A DNA stretch of 64,000 nt. Source: Cylindrospermum stagnale PCC 7417. GTDB taxonomy: Bacteria > Cyanobacteriota > Cyanobacteriia > Cyanobacteriales > Nostocaceae. This document shows, piece by piece, positions 14,917-24,549 of the stretch. The number at the start of each line of letters is the position of its first letter. Within the stretch, counting starts at the first letter, position 1. A program made the translations under genes and the position numbers. Location of the stretch: assembly GCF_000317535.1 (NCBI RefSeq), contig NC_019757.1:4863501-4927500 (forward strand), read 5' to 3'. A model generated the notes under the pieces. It was not told the origin of the DNA, did no database searches, and saw only the letters and a list, made by a program, of their open reading frames with translations.

Positions 14917-17900
14917 TCAATAGTACCCATAACTACCATCAGCGGGATTATTACCCAAAACAGTCTCATCTTCAGTATAATCATCATCTTCATCTAAACT
15001 TACTGGCAAAATTGGCACACCTTCAGCGCTTTCAATTCGCCCGACTTCAGGCATATTCTGAACCCAAATTTGTGTGTTTGCTTCGGTGTTATTGCTGTCA
15101 GGAATGCTATTGAGAAACTCCGGTGACGGCAAACTGGTTATGGCAGGAAAATCCTCTTTGGAGAAGAGGGCACCATTGAGGGCGGCAAATTCTTTGTCGG
15201 CGTCAGCCAGGTTAGCTTGAAAGAGGCAGGCGTTGGTGAGATTGACTGAATTGAGATTTACCCCCATCAGGTTTGCGCCTGTGAGGTTTGCGCCTATCAG
15301 ATTTGCGCCTATCAGATTTGCGCCTGTCAGGTTTGCGCCTGTGAGGTTTGCCCCCATCAGGTTTGCGTCTATGAGGCTTGCCCGTTGCAGGTTTGCTCCA
15401 GCCAAGTTCGCTCCGATTAACTCCGCATCAGATAAATTTGTCCCCTCCAGATTTGCCCCAGTTAACATCACTTGCAACAAAGAATTTGCCGATAAATTGA
15501 GTCCAGCTAGAGATTTTGAGCGAGTTCGCACTGCAAAGGCGCTTTTGTGCAAAACCGTTGTCCTGCCAATCAGTCCACTTACTGCTGCCGGATTGAATAG
15601 AGCCAAATTTGTGGGATTACCGCCAGGCCAAAAAGGTACTTTAGCTTCTCGGTAGATAGCACAAAGTAATAAAAATACATTCAATCCCACCGCTGCATTC
15701 ACCTGCTCGACATTGTTGTAGTTTTGTAGTGATTGAAAATAAGTCAAAGCTTTGTGGACTATCCCTTGATCTAACCACCGACCTTGACAGTAGTCACGCC
15801 AGAAAGATTCCAGTCGTTGAAATAAAACTTCAAAAGAAAATTCGTGTTTTTGCTGCCGTCGCAATCCCTCAAGGGCGAGTTCTTCGATTTCCTGACTCAG
15901 AATGCCGTAACCGAGTAAATTATAAAGATGCTGGGCGACGCTGCTGGAAGATTCAATCATAAAGGTGAGTTTGCCATAAGCTTCCTGTTGACGCTCAGTC
16001 AGGGCTGAAAGTTGGGCAGCAATAGCTTCAGCACAGAGGTATTCTCCTAATTTTGGGTGAGAAAACTCAGTTTTGATTGTCTGTTGAATCTGAGTACTGA
16101 CGCCAGAGCGAAAATAAAAAGATGGTAGAGTGTGGGGATTTGATTCTCTAGGCAAATTAACCTGAAGCCGATCGCTGTGCAAAATTTTCAGGGCGATCGC
16201 TTGCATCTGCTCGATTAAAGCTTGGGGATGGCGACCAGCAAGCAAATTAGCGATCGCCAATGGTGTCCGGTGAATATGAGCAGACCCTGAGCGGATTAAC
16301 ATCATCTTCATCCCGCCTGTTTGCGGATAGCCCAACAACCAGCGACTCAGGCGATGGTAAATTTCCCATAACAAAGGTGTGTTGTCGGTTTGTTCCGTGT
16401 TGGCAGATACTTGCAGTACCTGATCATCTAGCAGTCCGTCACGGTGCAAAATGCCTAACAAATAGAGCATCAGAGGTTGATGAATCAGGGTGGAAAGTGG
16501 CGAAAACCTTGATTGGCTGGCAAATAACCCGGCCTTTTTTAAGAAGACAAAAAAGTTTTGTGCGATCGGCAAGGATTGCACTATTGCCCACTTTTGAAAC
16601 CATTGTTTGAGTTGATCCACATCCAACGGCTGAATGATAATTCGCCTCAATGGCAGTGCTGAGGGTATTTCTAACATCGTGATTGATCGACCCGTCAGCA
16701 CAATCTTGTGTTGACCTTGAGACTGCAATTTCAGTAACTGATCGATAAACAACGCTTTTTTCCTAGTGTTTTGACCAGAATCGGGCAGTTCATCCAGACC
16801 ATCCAGCAGTAACAGACACCGAGGAAAATCTTGCTCCAGCCAAGTTGCCAAGTTACTCTGCAAATTCACAGGAAAAGCGGAAATTAGGGTTTCTATTAAA
16901 CTTTTGCCATATCTGACATCTCGCAGCCGAATTAGTACAGGCATCCAAGTAGGGTAAAGTTTCTGCGCCACTTGTGCCGCCCAAATTTGGCAGAAACTGG
17001 TTTTGCCATAACCAGGTTCCGACTCAATAACAGCAATAGTTGCTAAATTATCTAGCTGTTGCTGTGCCCAGGTGATTAAATCAACTGGCTGCGGACTTTT
17101 TTTATCTGACTCAGAACCGCTCTCCTCTACTGGCAAGCCTGTGAGTTTAACATAGATATCCTTAAGGGCAAAAGATTCTAACAGTAATGGTGTGCTAAAG
17201 CTTTGCAGCAAACTTGCCCGGTAATATTCTCGATCCAAGTCAATTTTGTCACTCACTGTCGAGCCAGAAGCTATTCCTGACAATCCAGCTTCTGAGTTGA
17301 CGGAACTGGCAGGTAATGAATTCCCCAAGCGAACAAATTTTTGCAGTTGGGCTAAGGGAGCGGCATTGTTAGCAATGACTACCAGTAAGTGGCCTAGAAG
17401 TGAATTAACCAAACGCTGCGTTAGCAGTTTAGCTTCCGGTTCTTCCGCACCATTGGCGACCAACCAAGCCACAGTAACATTGTTTATCTGTTGCACCAGT
17501 AACGAGTCTGTCACCAAAGAAAGTGCTTGTTCGGCTTGAGTGTCAGTCAGTTTACCAGGGCTGAGTGTTTTCAATAGCCCTTGCAGTTGGGCATCCTGGA
17601 GGCTGAGTTTGATTAGTTCTGGTTGGGTGGGTATCATTGCCCTGTCTAGCCAAGTTCTTTGTAGGCTGGCTTCTTGGTCTAGAACTTGTTGCAAAGTGTG
17701 GAGATAGGCAATTTGAAACGCCAGCCATGTGCCTTCGTTACGTTTGAGGGGTTTTTTTTGGCTGAGGCTACGTAACAGGCTTTCAGTCAACAAGGCAATT
17801 GTGGTGATTTCTTCCCAAACAATATCCAACGGTAGTTCTAAGACCTCTACCAGGGTACAAATGTCAAACGGCACCAGGCTTTTGACTTCCATATCCTGAA

Positions 17901-18003
17901 CAATACGGTAGGCGACACCTGCCATTTGCCCCGCTGAAAATTCTTTGATTTGATTGATGGTGATATAGCGTTCTACCAACCAATTCCGAATGCTTAAATT
18001 CAT
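14917..18003 (-). CDS. NACHT-domain STAND NTPase with pentapeptide repeats
   Basis: The 1028-residue protein has an N-terminal helical region (about 1-310) with no family I know, a NACHT NTPase with Walker A in ESEPGYGKTSF (about 327-337) and Walker B in CLLLLDGLDELPDS (about 400), a helical middle part (about 470-830), and a C-terminal block of pentapeptide repeats (about 835-945; GANLTGANLIGANLIGANL type). The repeats should form a right-handed quadrilateral helix that serves as the sensor or binding surface. The last 80 residues are acidic (LDEDDDYTEDETV). STAND proteins are switch ATPases used in signalling and phage defence. No effector such as a nuclease or protease is visible. All NTPase motifs look intact. 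Confidence 0.9.
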   Translation of the reverse strand: MNLSIRNWLVERYITINQIKEFSAGQMAGVAYRIVQDMEVKSLVPFDICTLVEVLELPLDIVWEEITTIALLTESLLRSLSQKKPLKRNEGTWLAFQIAYLHTLQQVLDQEASLQRTWLDRAMIPTQPELIKLSLQDAQLQGLLKTLSPGKLTDTQAEQALSLVTDSLLVQQINNVTVAWLVANGAEEPEAKLLTQRLVNSLLGHLLVVIANNAAPLAQLQKFVRLGNSLPASSVNSEAGLSGIASGSTVSDKIDLDREYYRASLLQSFSTPLLLESFALKDIYVKLTGLPVEESGSESDKKSPQPVDLITWAQQQLDNLATIAVIESEPGYGKTSFCQIWAAQVAQKLYPTWMPVLIRLRDVRYGKSLIETLISAFPVNLQSNLATWLEQDFPRCLLLLDGLDELPDSGQNTRKKALFIDQLLKLQSQGQHKIVLTGRSITMLEIPSALPLRRIIIQPLDVDQLKQWFQKWAIVQSLPIAQNFFVFLKKAGLFASQSRFSPLSTLIHQPLMLYLLGILHRDGLLDDQVLQVSANTEQTDNTPLLWEIYHRLSRWLLGYPQTGGMKMMLIRSGSAHIHRTPLAIANLLAGRHPQALIEQMQAIALKILHSDRLQVNLPRESNPHTLPSFYFRSGVSTQIQQTIKTEFSHPKLGEYLCAEAIAAQLSALTERQQEAYGKLTFMIESSSSVAQHLYNLLGYGILSQEIEELALEGLRRQQKHEFSFEVLFQRLESFWRDYCQGRWLDQGIVHKALTYFQSLQNYNNVEQVNAAVGLNVFLLLCAIYREAKVPFWPGGNPTNLALFNPAAVSGLIGRTTVLHKSAFAVRTRSKSLAGLNLSANSLLQVMLTGANLEGTNLSDAELIGANLAGANLQRASLIDANLMGANLTGANLTGANLIGANLIGANLTGANLMGVNLNSVNLTNACLFQANLADADKEFAALNGALFSKEDFPAITSLPSPEFLNSIPDSNNTEANTQIWVQNMPEVGRIESAEGVPILPVSLDEDDDYTEDETVLGNNPADGSYGYY
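15255..15400. repeat. DNA tandem repeat encoding the pentapeptide block
   Basis: About nine 15-bp units of the type AGGTTTGCGCCTGTC run here within the NACHT gene and encode GANL-type pentapeptides on the minus strand. Neighbouring units are almost identical at DNA level, more so than protein selection would need, so the number of units has probably changed recently by slippage or recombination. Confidence 0.75.
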
Positions 18004-18144
18004 TTAATCACACTGTGAATGGCTGCTATGACAATTATGATTCGTTTATCAGTTAGTGAAAACAGGTAACAATGGGGAGGACTAAGCTAAGTATCAAAGC
18101 TTTTTTCTGACTGAAAAAACAGTGTATATGTATTTGAGCAGAAT

Positions 18145-19935
18145 ATGAGCGATCGCCTTCTGAAAATATTGTTAATCGACCCAGATCCGATCTTCCGTCT
18201 AGGACTGAGGGTAGCTCTGGAAACAAATCCTTACTTACAAGTAGTAGCCGATGTAGAGACAGATACCGCCGCCTTACAGATTTTGGTCGAAATCGCTCAA
18301 CAAGACCCTAACCAAGTAAATTTGGTAATTTTAGAATTAGGTAATAATCACCTCACCAAGCGTCAGCAACTAGGCTGGCAATTTTGTCGTCAACTCAGAG
18401 CTTTGTACCCCAATCTACCAATATTGCTCCTAAGTTCTATTTCCCAACCAGGGCTACTGTTAGCAGCAAGGGCAGCTGGTGTGAATGGCTACTGCCCCAA
18501 AGGCATACCCGTTTCTGAGTTAGTCGACGCCATCCAAGAAGTTGCTGATGGTGGTTCCTATTGGTTTGGGGAGAGGGATGGGAAATCCATGCGGCGATGG
18601 AGAAATTTTTCTGCACTCAGCAGTCAAAATTCCCAACTCAGGACTTTAGATTTAGGACTCTTCAGGCTGCGGAATAATTTACGTTTGTCAGGAATTAGCC
18701 AGATTGACGCCGCCCTAGCAGGAGTGATGGCACAATTACAAATGCCAGGGGTGCCACTATTAGATCGGGCCGTACTAGCTGGACAACAGCGAGAATTGCT
18801 AGCGGCTCGTTGGCTGCTGACTCGGTTGTTAGCTACACCCCATCCAAGGCAACAAGAATACCAGCCATCGCCAGCAATTTCCTCCTTCGGTAGTGCGATG
18901 GGCTACGCCCCGCCGGAGGCGATCGCACTAGCAGACTCACAACAAATAGAAACTTCGCCACATCTGTTGACTCCAAGAGCGCTGCAATCTGCATTATTCG
19001 CATCTTGCATAACCAAACTTCAATTCCCTTTGCAAAATGTCACAGATATTCCTTTAGAAATTGATATTTTGCGCGAAGATAAAAAACGGGAATTACTTGA
19101 TATTATTCTGCAAAAGCTAGCTCAACAGTTGGATGAACTGCGCGTTTCAAAAATTGAATCTGAGGAATTATTTTATTTAATCAATAAAATATTATCTAAT
19201 TTATGGCAAGCAGCAATTACGGATTTTTTTGGGAAATTTGTGCGGTTTAAACTTGGCGATCAGAATATAGAAATAGTCAATTTTTTGTTACAAAATACCG
19301 AACCAGTCCAAGCAGATATTCTTGATAAAATTCCCCTAGTATTTGATCTGTTTTCTTATTTGTTATTTCAAACAGATTTACAAATTGATAATACTTCCTA
19401 TCCAGCAGGTAGTACAGAAGCTAAATTTCAAGCATTGAAAATTTTAGAAAACTTGTTGATCCAAATAGGGAATGGTGTAGTGCAACCGCTACTGAACTCT
19501 TTAGCAGACGTAGAAACCATTAAGCGAAGTTTTTATGACCGCCAATTAATTTCTACAAGAGAAGTTGAACGTTTTAGAAACAATTTGTCATGGAAATACC
19601 GTTGGCGTAATTATGTAACTGAAGCCCAGGCAATTTTTGAAAGCCGCTATGAACTATTTGTATTTGCACCTCGTGGCATTGCTAAAATCTCGATTTATGC
19701 GCCCCGTAATCAGGAGTTAGCACAACTTTCTAATATTCCTCTGGTGGTGACATTGCTTTTAGAATTTCGAGATGCGATTGCTCCGCGGTTACAATCTCTA
19801 TTAGCCTTTTTAGGTAGTGGGATTGTTTTTGTTCTCACCCAAGTCATTGGTCGGGGTTTGGGTTTAATCGGGCGCGGTATCCTCCAAGGTATTGGTAGTG
19901 TCTCTTTAACAGAAAAAAGTTTGCGGAAAAAATAG
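18145..19935 (+). CDS. Response-regulator receiver fused to DUF3685/Ycf55-type domain
   Basis: The 596-residue protein has an N-terminal receiver fold (about 1-140): the acidic pocket is in LLIDPDP (D12, D14) and the conserved lysine in GYCPKG (K119). The phosphoacceptor position in NLVILELGNN (E64) is glutamate instead of aspartate. The remaining 450 residues match the DUF3685 domain, related to Ycf55 encoded in red-algal plastids; function unknown. The C-terminus has a hydrophobic segment (SLLAFLGSGIVFVLTQVIG), so it may touch a membrane. A palindromic repeat lies inside the coding region at 18891-18930. Start ATG at 18145 is divergent from the NACHT gene. Confidence 0.82.
   Translation: MSDRLLKILLIDPDPIFRLGLRVALETNPYLQVVADVETDTAALQILVEIAQQDPNQVNLVILELGNNHLTKRQQLGWQFCRQLRALYPNLPILLLSSISQPGLLLAARAAGVNGYCPKGIPVSELVDAIQEVADGGSYWFGERDGKSMRRWRNFSALSSQNSQLRTLDLGLFRLRNNLRLSGISQIDAALAGVMAQLQMPGVPLLDRAVLAGQQRELLAARWLLTRLLATPHPRQQEYQPSPAISSFGSAMGYAPPEAIALADSQQIETSPHLLTPRALQSALFASCITKLQFPLQNVTDIPLEIDILREDKKRELLDIILQKLAQQLDELRVSKIESEELFYLINKILSNLWQAAITDFFGKFVRFKLGDQNIEIVNFLLQNTEPVQADILDKIPLVFDLFSYLLFQTDLQIDNTSYPAGSTEAKFQALKILENLLIQIGNGVVQPLLNSLADVETIKRSFYDRQLISTREVERFRNNLSWKYRWRNYVTEAQAIFESRYELFVFAPRGIAKISIYAPRNQELAQLSNIPLVVTLLLEFRDAIAPRLQSLLAFLGSGIVFVLTQVIGRGLGLIGRGILQGIGSVSLTEKSLRKK
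18891..18930. repeat. Palindromic dispersed repeat inserted in frame in a coding region
   Basis: TAGTGCGAT (18891-18899) and its exact complement ATCGCACTA (18922-18930) enclose a GC-rich centre (GGGCTACGCCCCGCCGGAGG). This type of element is common in Nostoc intergenic DNA. Here it codes for about 13 residues (SAMGYAPPEAIAL) in the linker between the receiver and DUF3685 domains and keeps the frame open. Confidence 0.75.
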
Positions 19936-20073
19936 CGATCGCGATCGGACTAAGTGATGGGCACATGTGGGAAATCACTAATAACCGTTAAATAAAACAA
20001 GACTTTTTAATTTTGTTACTTCCTTATTAGCAAGGGGTTAAATCAGCAGATTACAACCTCCTGAAAGGCTACC

Positions 20074-21516
20074 TTAGTATGCACCTTCTTTTTTCAACAC
20101 TACGCTAACCGTCTTGACCAAAATTTGAAAATCTAACCAAATTGACCAATTTTCGATGTAGTTTAGATCAAGCTTCATTACTTGTTCAAAATCTAAAATA
20201 TTAGAGCGACCTGAAACTTGCCAAAGTCCTGTAACGCCAGGTAAAACTTCTTGTCTTAGAAAATGACGTTCCAAAAATTTCTCTACATCTCTAATAGGTA
20301 AAGGACGAGGTCCAACTAAACTCATTTCTCCAACCAGAACATTAAAAAGTTGTGGTAATTCATCTAAACTATAACGACGAAGAAATTTACCAACTCTTGT
20401 AATCCGAGGATCGTCTTTAATTTTGAAGATAATACCATCTTTTACTTCATTTAAAGCTTCTAATTCTTTTTGTAGTTTTTCTGCATCAGACCTCATAGTA
20501 CGAAATTTCCAGACTTTAAATGCTTTACCCCGTAACCCTATCCGGATCTGCTGATAAAATATTGAGCCTGGAGAATCTAGTTTAATAGCTATAGCAATCA
20601 CCGCATAAACAGGAAAAAACAATAATAGAAAACCAGCAGCGCAACAAAAATCTAAACTACGTTTTATCCAAAAATCTTTTCCCGTAAGTATGGGGCAATA
20701 CATACTTAGACAATTCATGCCGCCTATTCTATGAGATTTTATGTCTCTATAAATTGGCTTTAATTCCATTGGTATGATGTGTACTGTTATGCCAAATGCC
20801 TGAAATAACCAACATATGAACAATCTATTTCTGATAGCATTCCAAGAAATAAAAACTTCCGTAATACGTAATTGATTAAGATTCTCCAAGGTTTGCTGGC
20901 GATAAGACCTATCTAAAGATTGAGCATCTGCCGTACCAAGGATAGTGTAATAACTTTCTCTTTGGATGACATTAAATATTTGTTCGGCTTCTTCTTGATC
21001 CGCAATAATAAAAACGTGATTAAGACCTAATATTTTTTGCTTGCGAAGATAATTAAGTATAATTTCAATGCATAATCTAGCAATGCAAATCAAAGATAGA
21101 CTCAACAACCAAGATAGTAGTAAACTTGAGCGTGTAAGCCCCATAATCGGTTTATAGGTAAAACTAACAGATATTATTAAACCATGAGCAAAAGTTAGAG
21201 TTTTGATAATATTTAAGTAGTCACAGCGCTTTGTACCTGGTTGGTAATTACCTTGAATAACTAACGCTGCTATTTGAATAAAAATAGTTACTAACAATGG
21301 TAAATAACCGCTTGTCGTATCCCAAATATAATTCATGGAAGACATACTATAGTATTCAGTTATACCCCAACCAATTAACAAAAAAGTAAAATCTACTGAG
21401 ATTAATGTTATTAATCTTAGCCACCATCCTCCTTTTCGTACCCTAGCAAATTCAGGTGCACGTAAGTCTAGAGAAGCTTCACTCAAGTGAGTGCTAAAGA
21501 TAGATGTATAGTCCAT
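20074..21516 (-). CDS. Polyprenyl glycosylphosphotransferase initiating exopolysaccharide synthesis (WbaP/WcaJ-like)
   Basis: The 480-residue membrane protein puts the first sugar-1-phosphate onto undecaprenyl phosphate. The N-terminal half has several transmembrane segments and a nucleotide-fold region. The C-terminal half is the catalytic domain: a membrane helix ([20 protein letters not shown]), then [46 protein letters not shown] and VGPRP. Length and layout fit the WbaP/WcaJ/CpsE group. The sugar cannot be told from sequence. It lies at the edge of the polysaccharide island, on the opposite strand to the main operon, with 900 bp of non-coding sequence upstream. Confidence 0.93.
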   Translation of the reverse strand: MDYTSIFSTHLSEASLDLRAPEFARVRKGGWWLRLITLISVDFTFLLIGWGITEYYSMSSMNYIWDTTSGYLPLLVTIFIQIAALVIQGNYQPGTKRCDYLNIIKTLTFAHGLIISVSFTYKPIMGLTRSSLLLSWLLSLSLICIARLCIEIILNYLRKQKILGLNHVFIIADQEEAEQIFNVIQRESYYTILGTADAQSLDRSYRQQTLENLNQLRITEVFISWNAIRNRLFICWLFQAFGITVHIIPMELKPIYRDIKSHRIGGMNCLSMYCPILTGKDFWIKRSLDFCCAAGFLLLFFPVYAVIAIAIKLDSPGSIFYQQIRIGLRGKAFKVWKFRTMRSDAEKLQKELEALNEVKDGIIFKIKDDPRITRVGKFLRRYSLDELPQLFNVLVGEMSLVGPRPLPIRDVEKFLERHFLRQEVLPGVTGLWQVSGRSNILDFEQVMKLDLNYIENWSIWLDFQILVKTVSVVLKKEGAY

Positions 21517-22028
21517 AATTTGATGACCTCGTTGTTAATACAGCACTTAGATTTTTTCTTATAAAATTGATATGCTAATCTTAAAACTAGATATGCATTG
21601 ATTTTTAATATCTTCTTTTTTAAATTAGTTATATTTGTTTGTGCCCATAATCCGCTATCTTTAATCTCTGGAACTGCTGTTGTTTTAAATTAGATAATTC
21701 TCAAGCTTGGCAATATAGTGTTATGTCCTAATAAGAGTTAAATCTGAGCCATAGATTATCAGCATTCAATTAAATTCAGAACGTATAATGGTTCTAATTA
21801 GTCTAGCTAGCTCAAGCTCAAGATTAATATCAATAAACTTAAAATAAATGCAAATCTATATTTGCATTGGTAAAAACTACCCTTTTTATTGCTCAATTAA
21901 CACTTTACCGCAACTACTGTTATGGACTACATCACTTTTGCTTTTATTTATAAATAATGTAATAAGTTTTAAGAGGTAGCTATCAGAATCAAAACACCTC
22001 TTGTCCAAATCAACAACGAAGTAAAAAA
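21517..22028. other. AT-rich intergenic region upstream of the EPS initiating transferase
   Basis: No gene is supported in this 512-bp stretch. It is strongly AT-rich and contains no long hairpin. It probably holds the promoter of the minus-strand transferase gene at 21516. Confidence 0.5.
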
Positions 22029-22229
22029 TCAAGCAGCGGTGAAGGAGTAGCAGTCAAAGCACAACCACGCTTGACTACCTTGGTGATTGCAGCCATCAAC
22101 ATTTTCTTGTTCAAAACTGGTTTCATCTGCTCCTAATACTACTTGTTTGTATATGCATTCTTTCACCTCATCAACGGCTGGTTGTACTCTAAAGCTCTCT
22201 CTGCATTCGTGAGGATAATTTTGGCACAG
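22029..22229 (-). pseudogene. Fragment of an IS66-like transposase
   Basis: An open 66-codon frame without start reads CRESFRVQPAVDEVKECIYK, then VVLGADETSFEQENVDG and CNHQGSQAWLCF before a stop at 22029. The pattern DETSF-x(2)-N-x-DG-x-N-x-x-G-x-x-x-WL resembles the region around the first catalytic Asp of IS66-family transposases. Both ends are lost. The sequence is too short and altered to be active. It indicates past insertion at the border of the polysaccharide island. Confidence 0.5.
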
Positions 22230-22418
22230 TTAACTTAACATAGTTTTGCTGCTAATCGCTTGTTGCTGCAACTTTTTCTTGTTTTTTTAAGAAGTTGCAC
22301 CTTGTAATTTTTTTACCGACAAATCATACGTTTAACGACTGGGGGAAGTTACTTCTGACAATCCTAACAGCAATAGTTTTCTCCTTTTAATTAGCTATGA
22401 ACTTGTGCAAAGCTGTAC

Positions 22419-23834
22419 TTAGTACTGGTACTCATACGCCCCGATATCGTAAGCAGTACCAGAGGGACGAGGATTGCCTGCGAAATCAGTTTTCAACCTC
22501 GTCAGCGTATAACCCTTATTGATTGCCGAGCTTCGCGCCTGAAGTTTAAAGTCAGCAACCGAAGGGCTTACAAACAGCGGATCTGCAATAATATCGTGAA
22601 TTCCCTTAACGACTATACTAGTGCTATTGGCATAGAGATTATAGTCATAAGAGACCTTGGTATTATTCCAGTTGCTATTAACATTCTTTCCGGGGTAAGC
22701 ATAGAGAATGTTATTGATAATAACGATATCTGATGATTTATTCGCAAATATTTGTCCATCTTTAATTTCCGGAGTCTGGTTGTTCAAATAAGCCGTGTTG
22801 TTGACAATATCAACATGATCACTTGAGTAGGTATGAATGCCGGATCCACCATTATTAAAAGTGATGTTGTTTTCAACTAAAGTGCGTCCTGTATACGCAC
22901 CCAATTTTGAACCGTTCTGAGTATTTCTCGAATCATCGATAATAATCCCATTCCCGTCTGTGAGCGTCCCAGTTGCTATCCAGGGTATATTCTGCCTATT
23001 GTTGTAGACCTTGTTCTTCCTGATGAACATCTTATACCCTTGGGAGGTATCAAATCGCCAATTCTGCCAAAAAGAAATCCCACTCTGAGCATATATGGAG
23101 TACCAAGCATTATTGTATACTTCGTTATTTTCTACCGTCACATAGTCCGCTTGAATGACTGAAATGCCAGATCCTCCGCAATCATGTATTTTATTATTAA
23201 GTATACGCAAGTGATGGGGATGTCCATTATTTCTTCCATCTATACTGAGGCAGTTGCCGTTTGTCAGAGGGTTTGATGTGTTAGTCTTCTGACTTAGTGC
23301 ATAATTAAGGGTTACATTGGCATTGTTACCGACGATCTCCAGCCCGTTTACTTCAATATACGACGCGCCATTTTGAATCATAATTCCATTCCATCCATTG
23401 TGCTGGAGTTTCGGAAAATGACCCGGATATGCTTTAAATGTGATCCATGCACTTGCAGTTCCAGAGCGTGTGATCTCTACTAAGTGTCCATAGGGGTTAG
23501 CATTAGTGTATACTCCGTTCATGATGAGTACTGTTTCCCCAGGGTTGGTAAGATTTGCGGCTTTTTGAATTGTCCTGAAGGGAGATAAGGTAGATAGTCC
23601 ACTATTGCTATCTTTCCCAGTACCACTCACATAGTATGTCTTGGGACTGATAGCACCCTGGATAGGCTTTCTGTTGCGCCTTTTAGTTTCTTTGTCTGTC
23701 GATAGTTGTTGAATGTCTTTTACTAAAGACGCTGTAATTTTTTCTCCCTGATGCAGACTACTTAGTACCCTAGCGAGTACAAGAGATGTGCTCAAACTGA
23801 CACTATAAATTAGTCCAAAAAAAAGTTCTTTCAT
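22419..23834 (-). CDS. Secreted right-handed beta-helix protein
   Basis: The 471-residue protein has an N-terminal signal peptide (about residues 1-22, LIYSVSLSTSLVLARV), then the DUF1565-like start YYVSGTGKDSNSGLSTLSPF, followed by many parallel beta-helix turns rich in NN and IV (ITFNN, VENNITFNNGGSGIHTYSS, VDIVNNTAYLNNQ) and the common end LKTDFAGNPRPSGTAYDIGA. This fold is used by pectate lyases, alginate epimerases and related polysaccharide-acting proteins. No catalytic set could be assigned by eye. Its place in the polysaccharide island suggests that it binds, cuts or modifies the polymer. Confidence 0.82.
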   Translation of the reverse strand: MKELFFGLIYSVSLSTSLVLARVLSSLHQGEKITASLVKDIQQLSTDKETKRRNRKPIQGAISPKTYYVSGTGKDSNSGLSTLSPFRTIQKAANLTNPGETVLIMNGVYTNANPYGHLVEITRSGTASAWITFKAYPGHFPKLQHNGWNGIMIQNGASYIEVNGLEIVGNNANVTLNYALSQKTNTSNPLTNGNCLSIDGRNNGHPHHLRILNNKIHDCGGSGISVIQADYVTVENNEVYNNAWYSIYAQSGISFWQNWRFDTSQGYKMFIRKNKVYNNRQNIPWIATGTLTDGNGIIIDDSRNTQNGSKLGAYTGRTLVENNITFNNGGSGIHTYSSDHVDIVNNTAYLNNQTPEIKDGQIFANKSSDIVIINNILYAYPGKNVNSNWNNTKVSYDYNLYANSTSIVVKGIHDIIADPLFVSPSVADFKLQARSSAINKGYTLTRLKTDFAGNPRPSGTAYDIGAYEYQY

Positions 23835-24549
23835 GGGGATTACTCAAAATAATATTTTTTGACATTTCATCGCTAACAGCGATACAGCTTCATTATTGGT
23901 AGATGCCAGTTGTGGATAATAGCAAAATACAACCACTGCATCCCAATTACTCAAAATTTCCATTGCCAGGGCTGTTTTCAGGCGATTTTTTTTGCTTAGT
24001 TGATTCATTGAGTCTTTATGTAACTACACTCATATTTGTTTTACATAATACCGGAGTTACACAAATTTTCCTGCCCCACACGTACTATTGAAATCAGAGG
24101 AGAGTCAGAAGTTATTCCAAAGTAACATCATCTTCCTGAAACAAAAACAGAGATAATACCTAGGAAAATTAGAATTTAGGTTGATATTGGCAGTATTTCA
24201 TCCAGTAACACGGTTTCCACCCCGATCAAAATGTGATTTAGCCAGTGGGCATGGGTGCATTGGACGGGAGGGTCGTCTATCTTACTAAGAATCACTTTGC
24301 GTCTATTTTTTAATTACGTGCTATTGGGCACATTAAGAATTCTAAGGTTTCTGCTCGGTTAAAGCGGAGCTTAAGGCTGATGCCATACTACAGCCCCTGA
24401 CCTAAGATAAAATGCTCTGCTCATTAGCGTACTGCTTTAATTATTTTATACTAATATTTTGATGTAATTACTCTGTATATTCTTTTAACTTAAAGATATA
24501 GTAAGGCTAAACATATACTAAAAGACATACTGCCTACCCCTAGGCGATT
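23835..24549. other. Long intergenic region before the EPS operon
   Basis: 715 bp between the divergent beta-helix and flippase genes. I see no supported gene. The last 150 bp before the flippase are very AT-rich and are the likely promoter region of the 16-kb plus-strand operon. A stretch near 24180-24280 looks more GC-rich and might be a decayed gene fragment, but I could not identify it. Confidence 0.5.

Noticed and set aside
15233-15655. Long plus-strand frame of RFAPVRFAPI repeats
   Set aside because: It is the antisense of the pentapeptide-repeat DNA in the NACHT gene; the periodic sequence keeps several frames open by chance.
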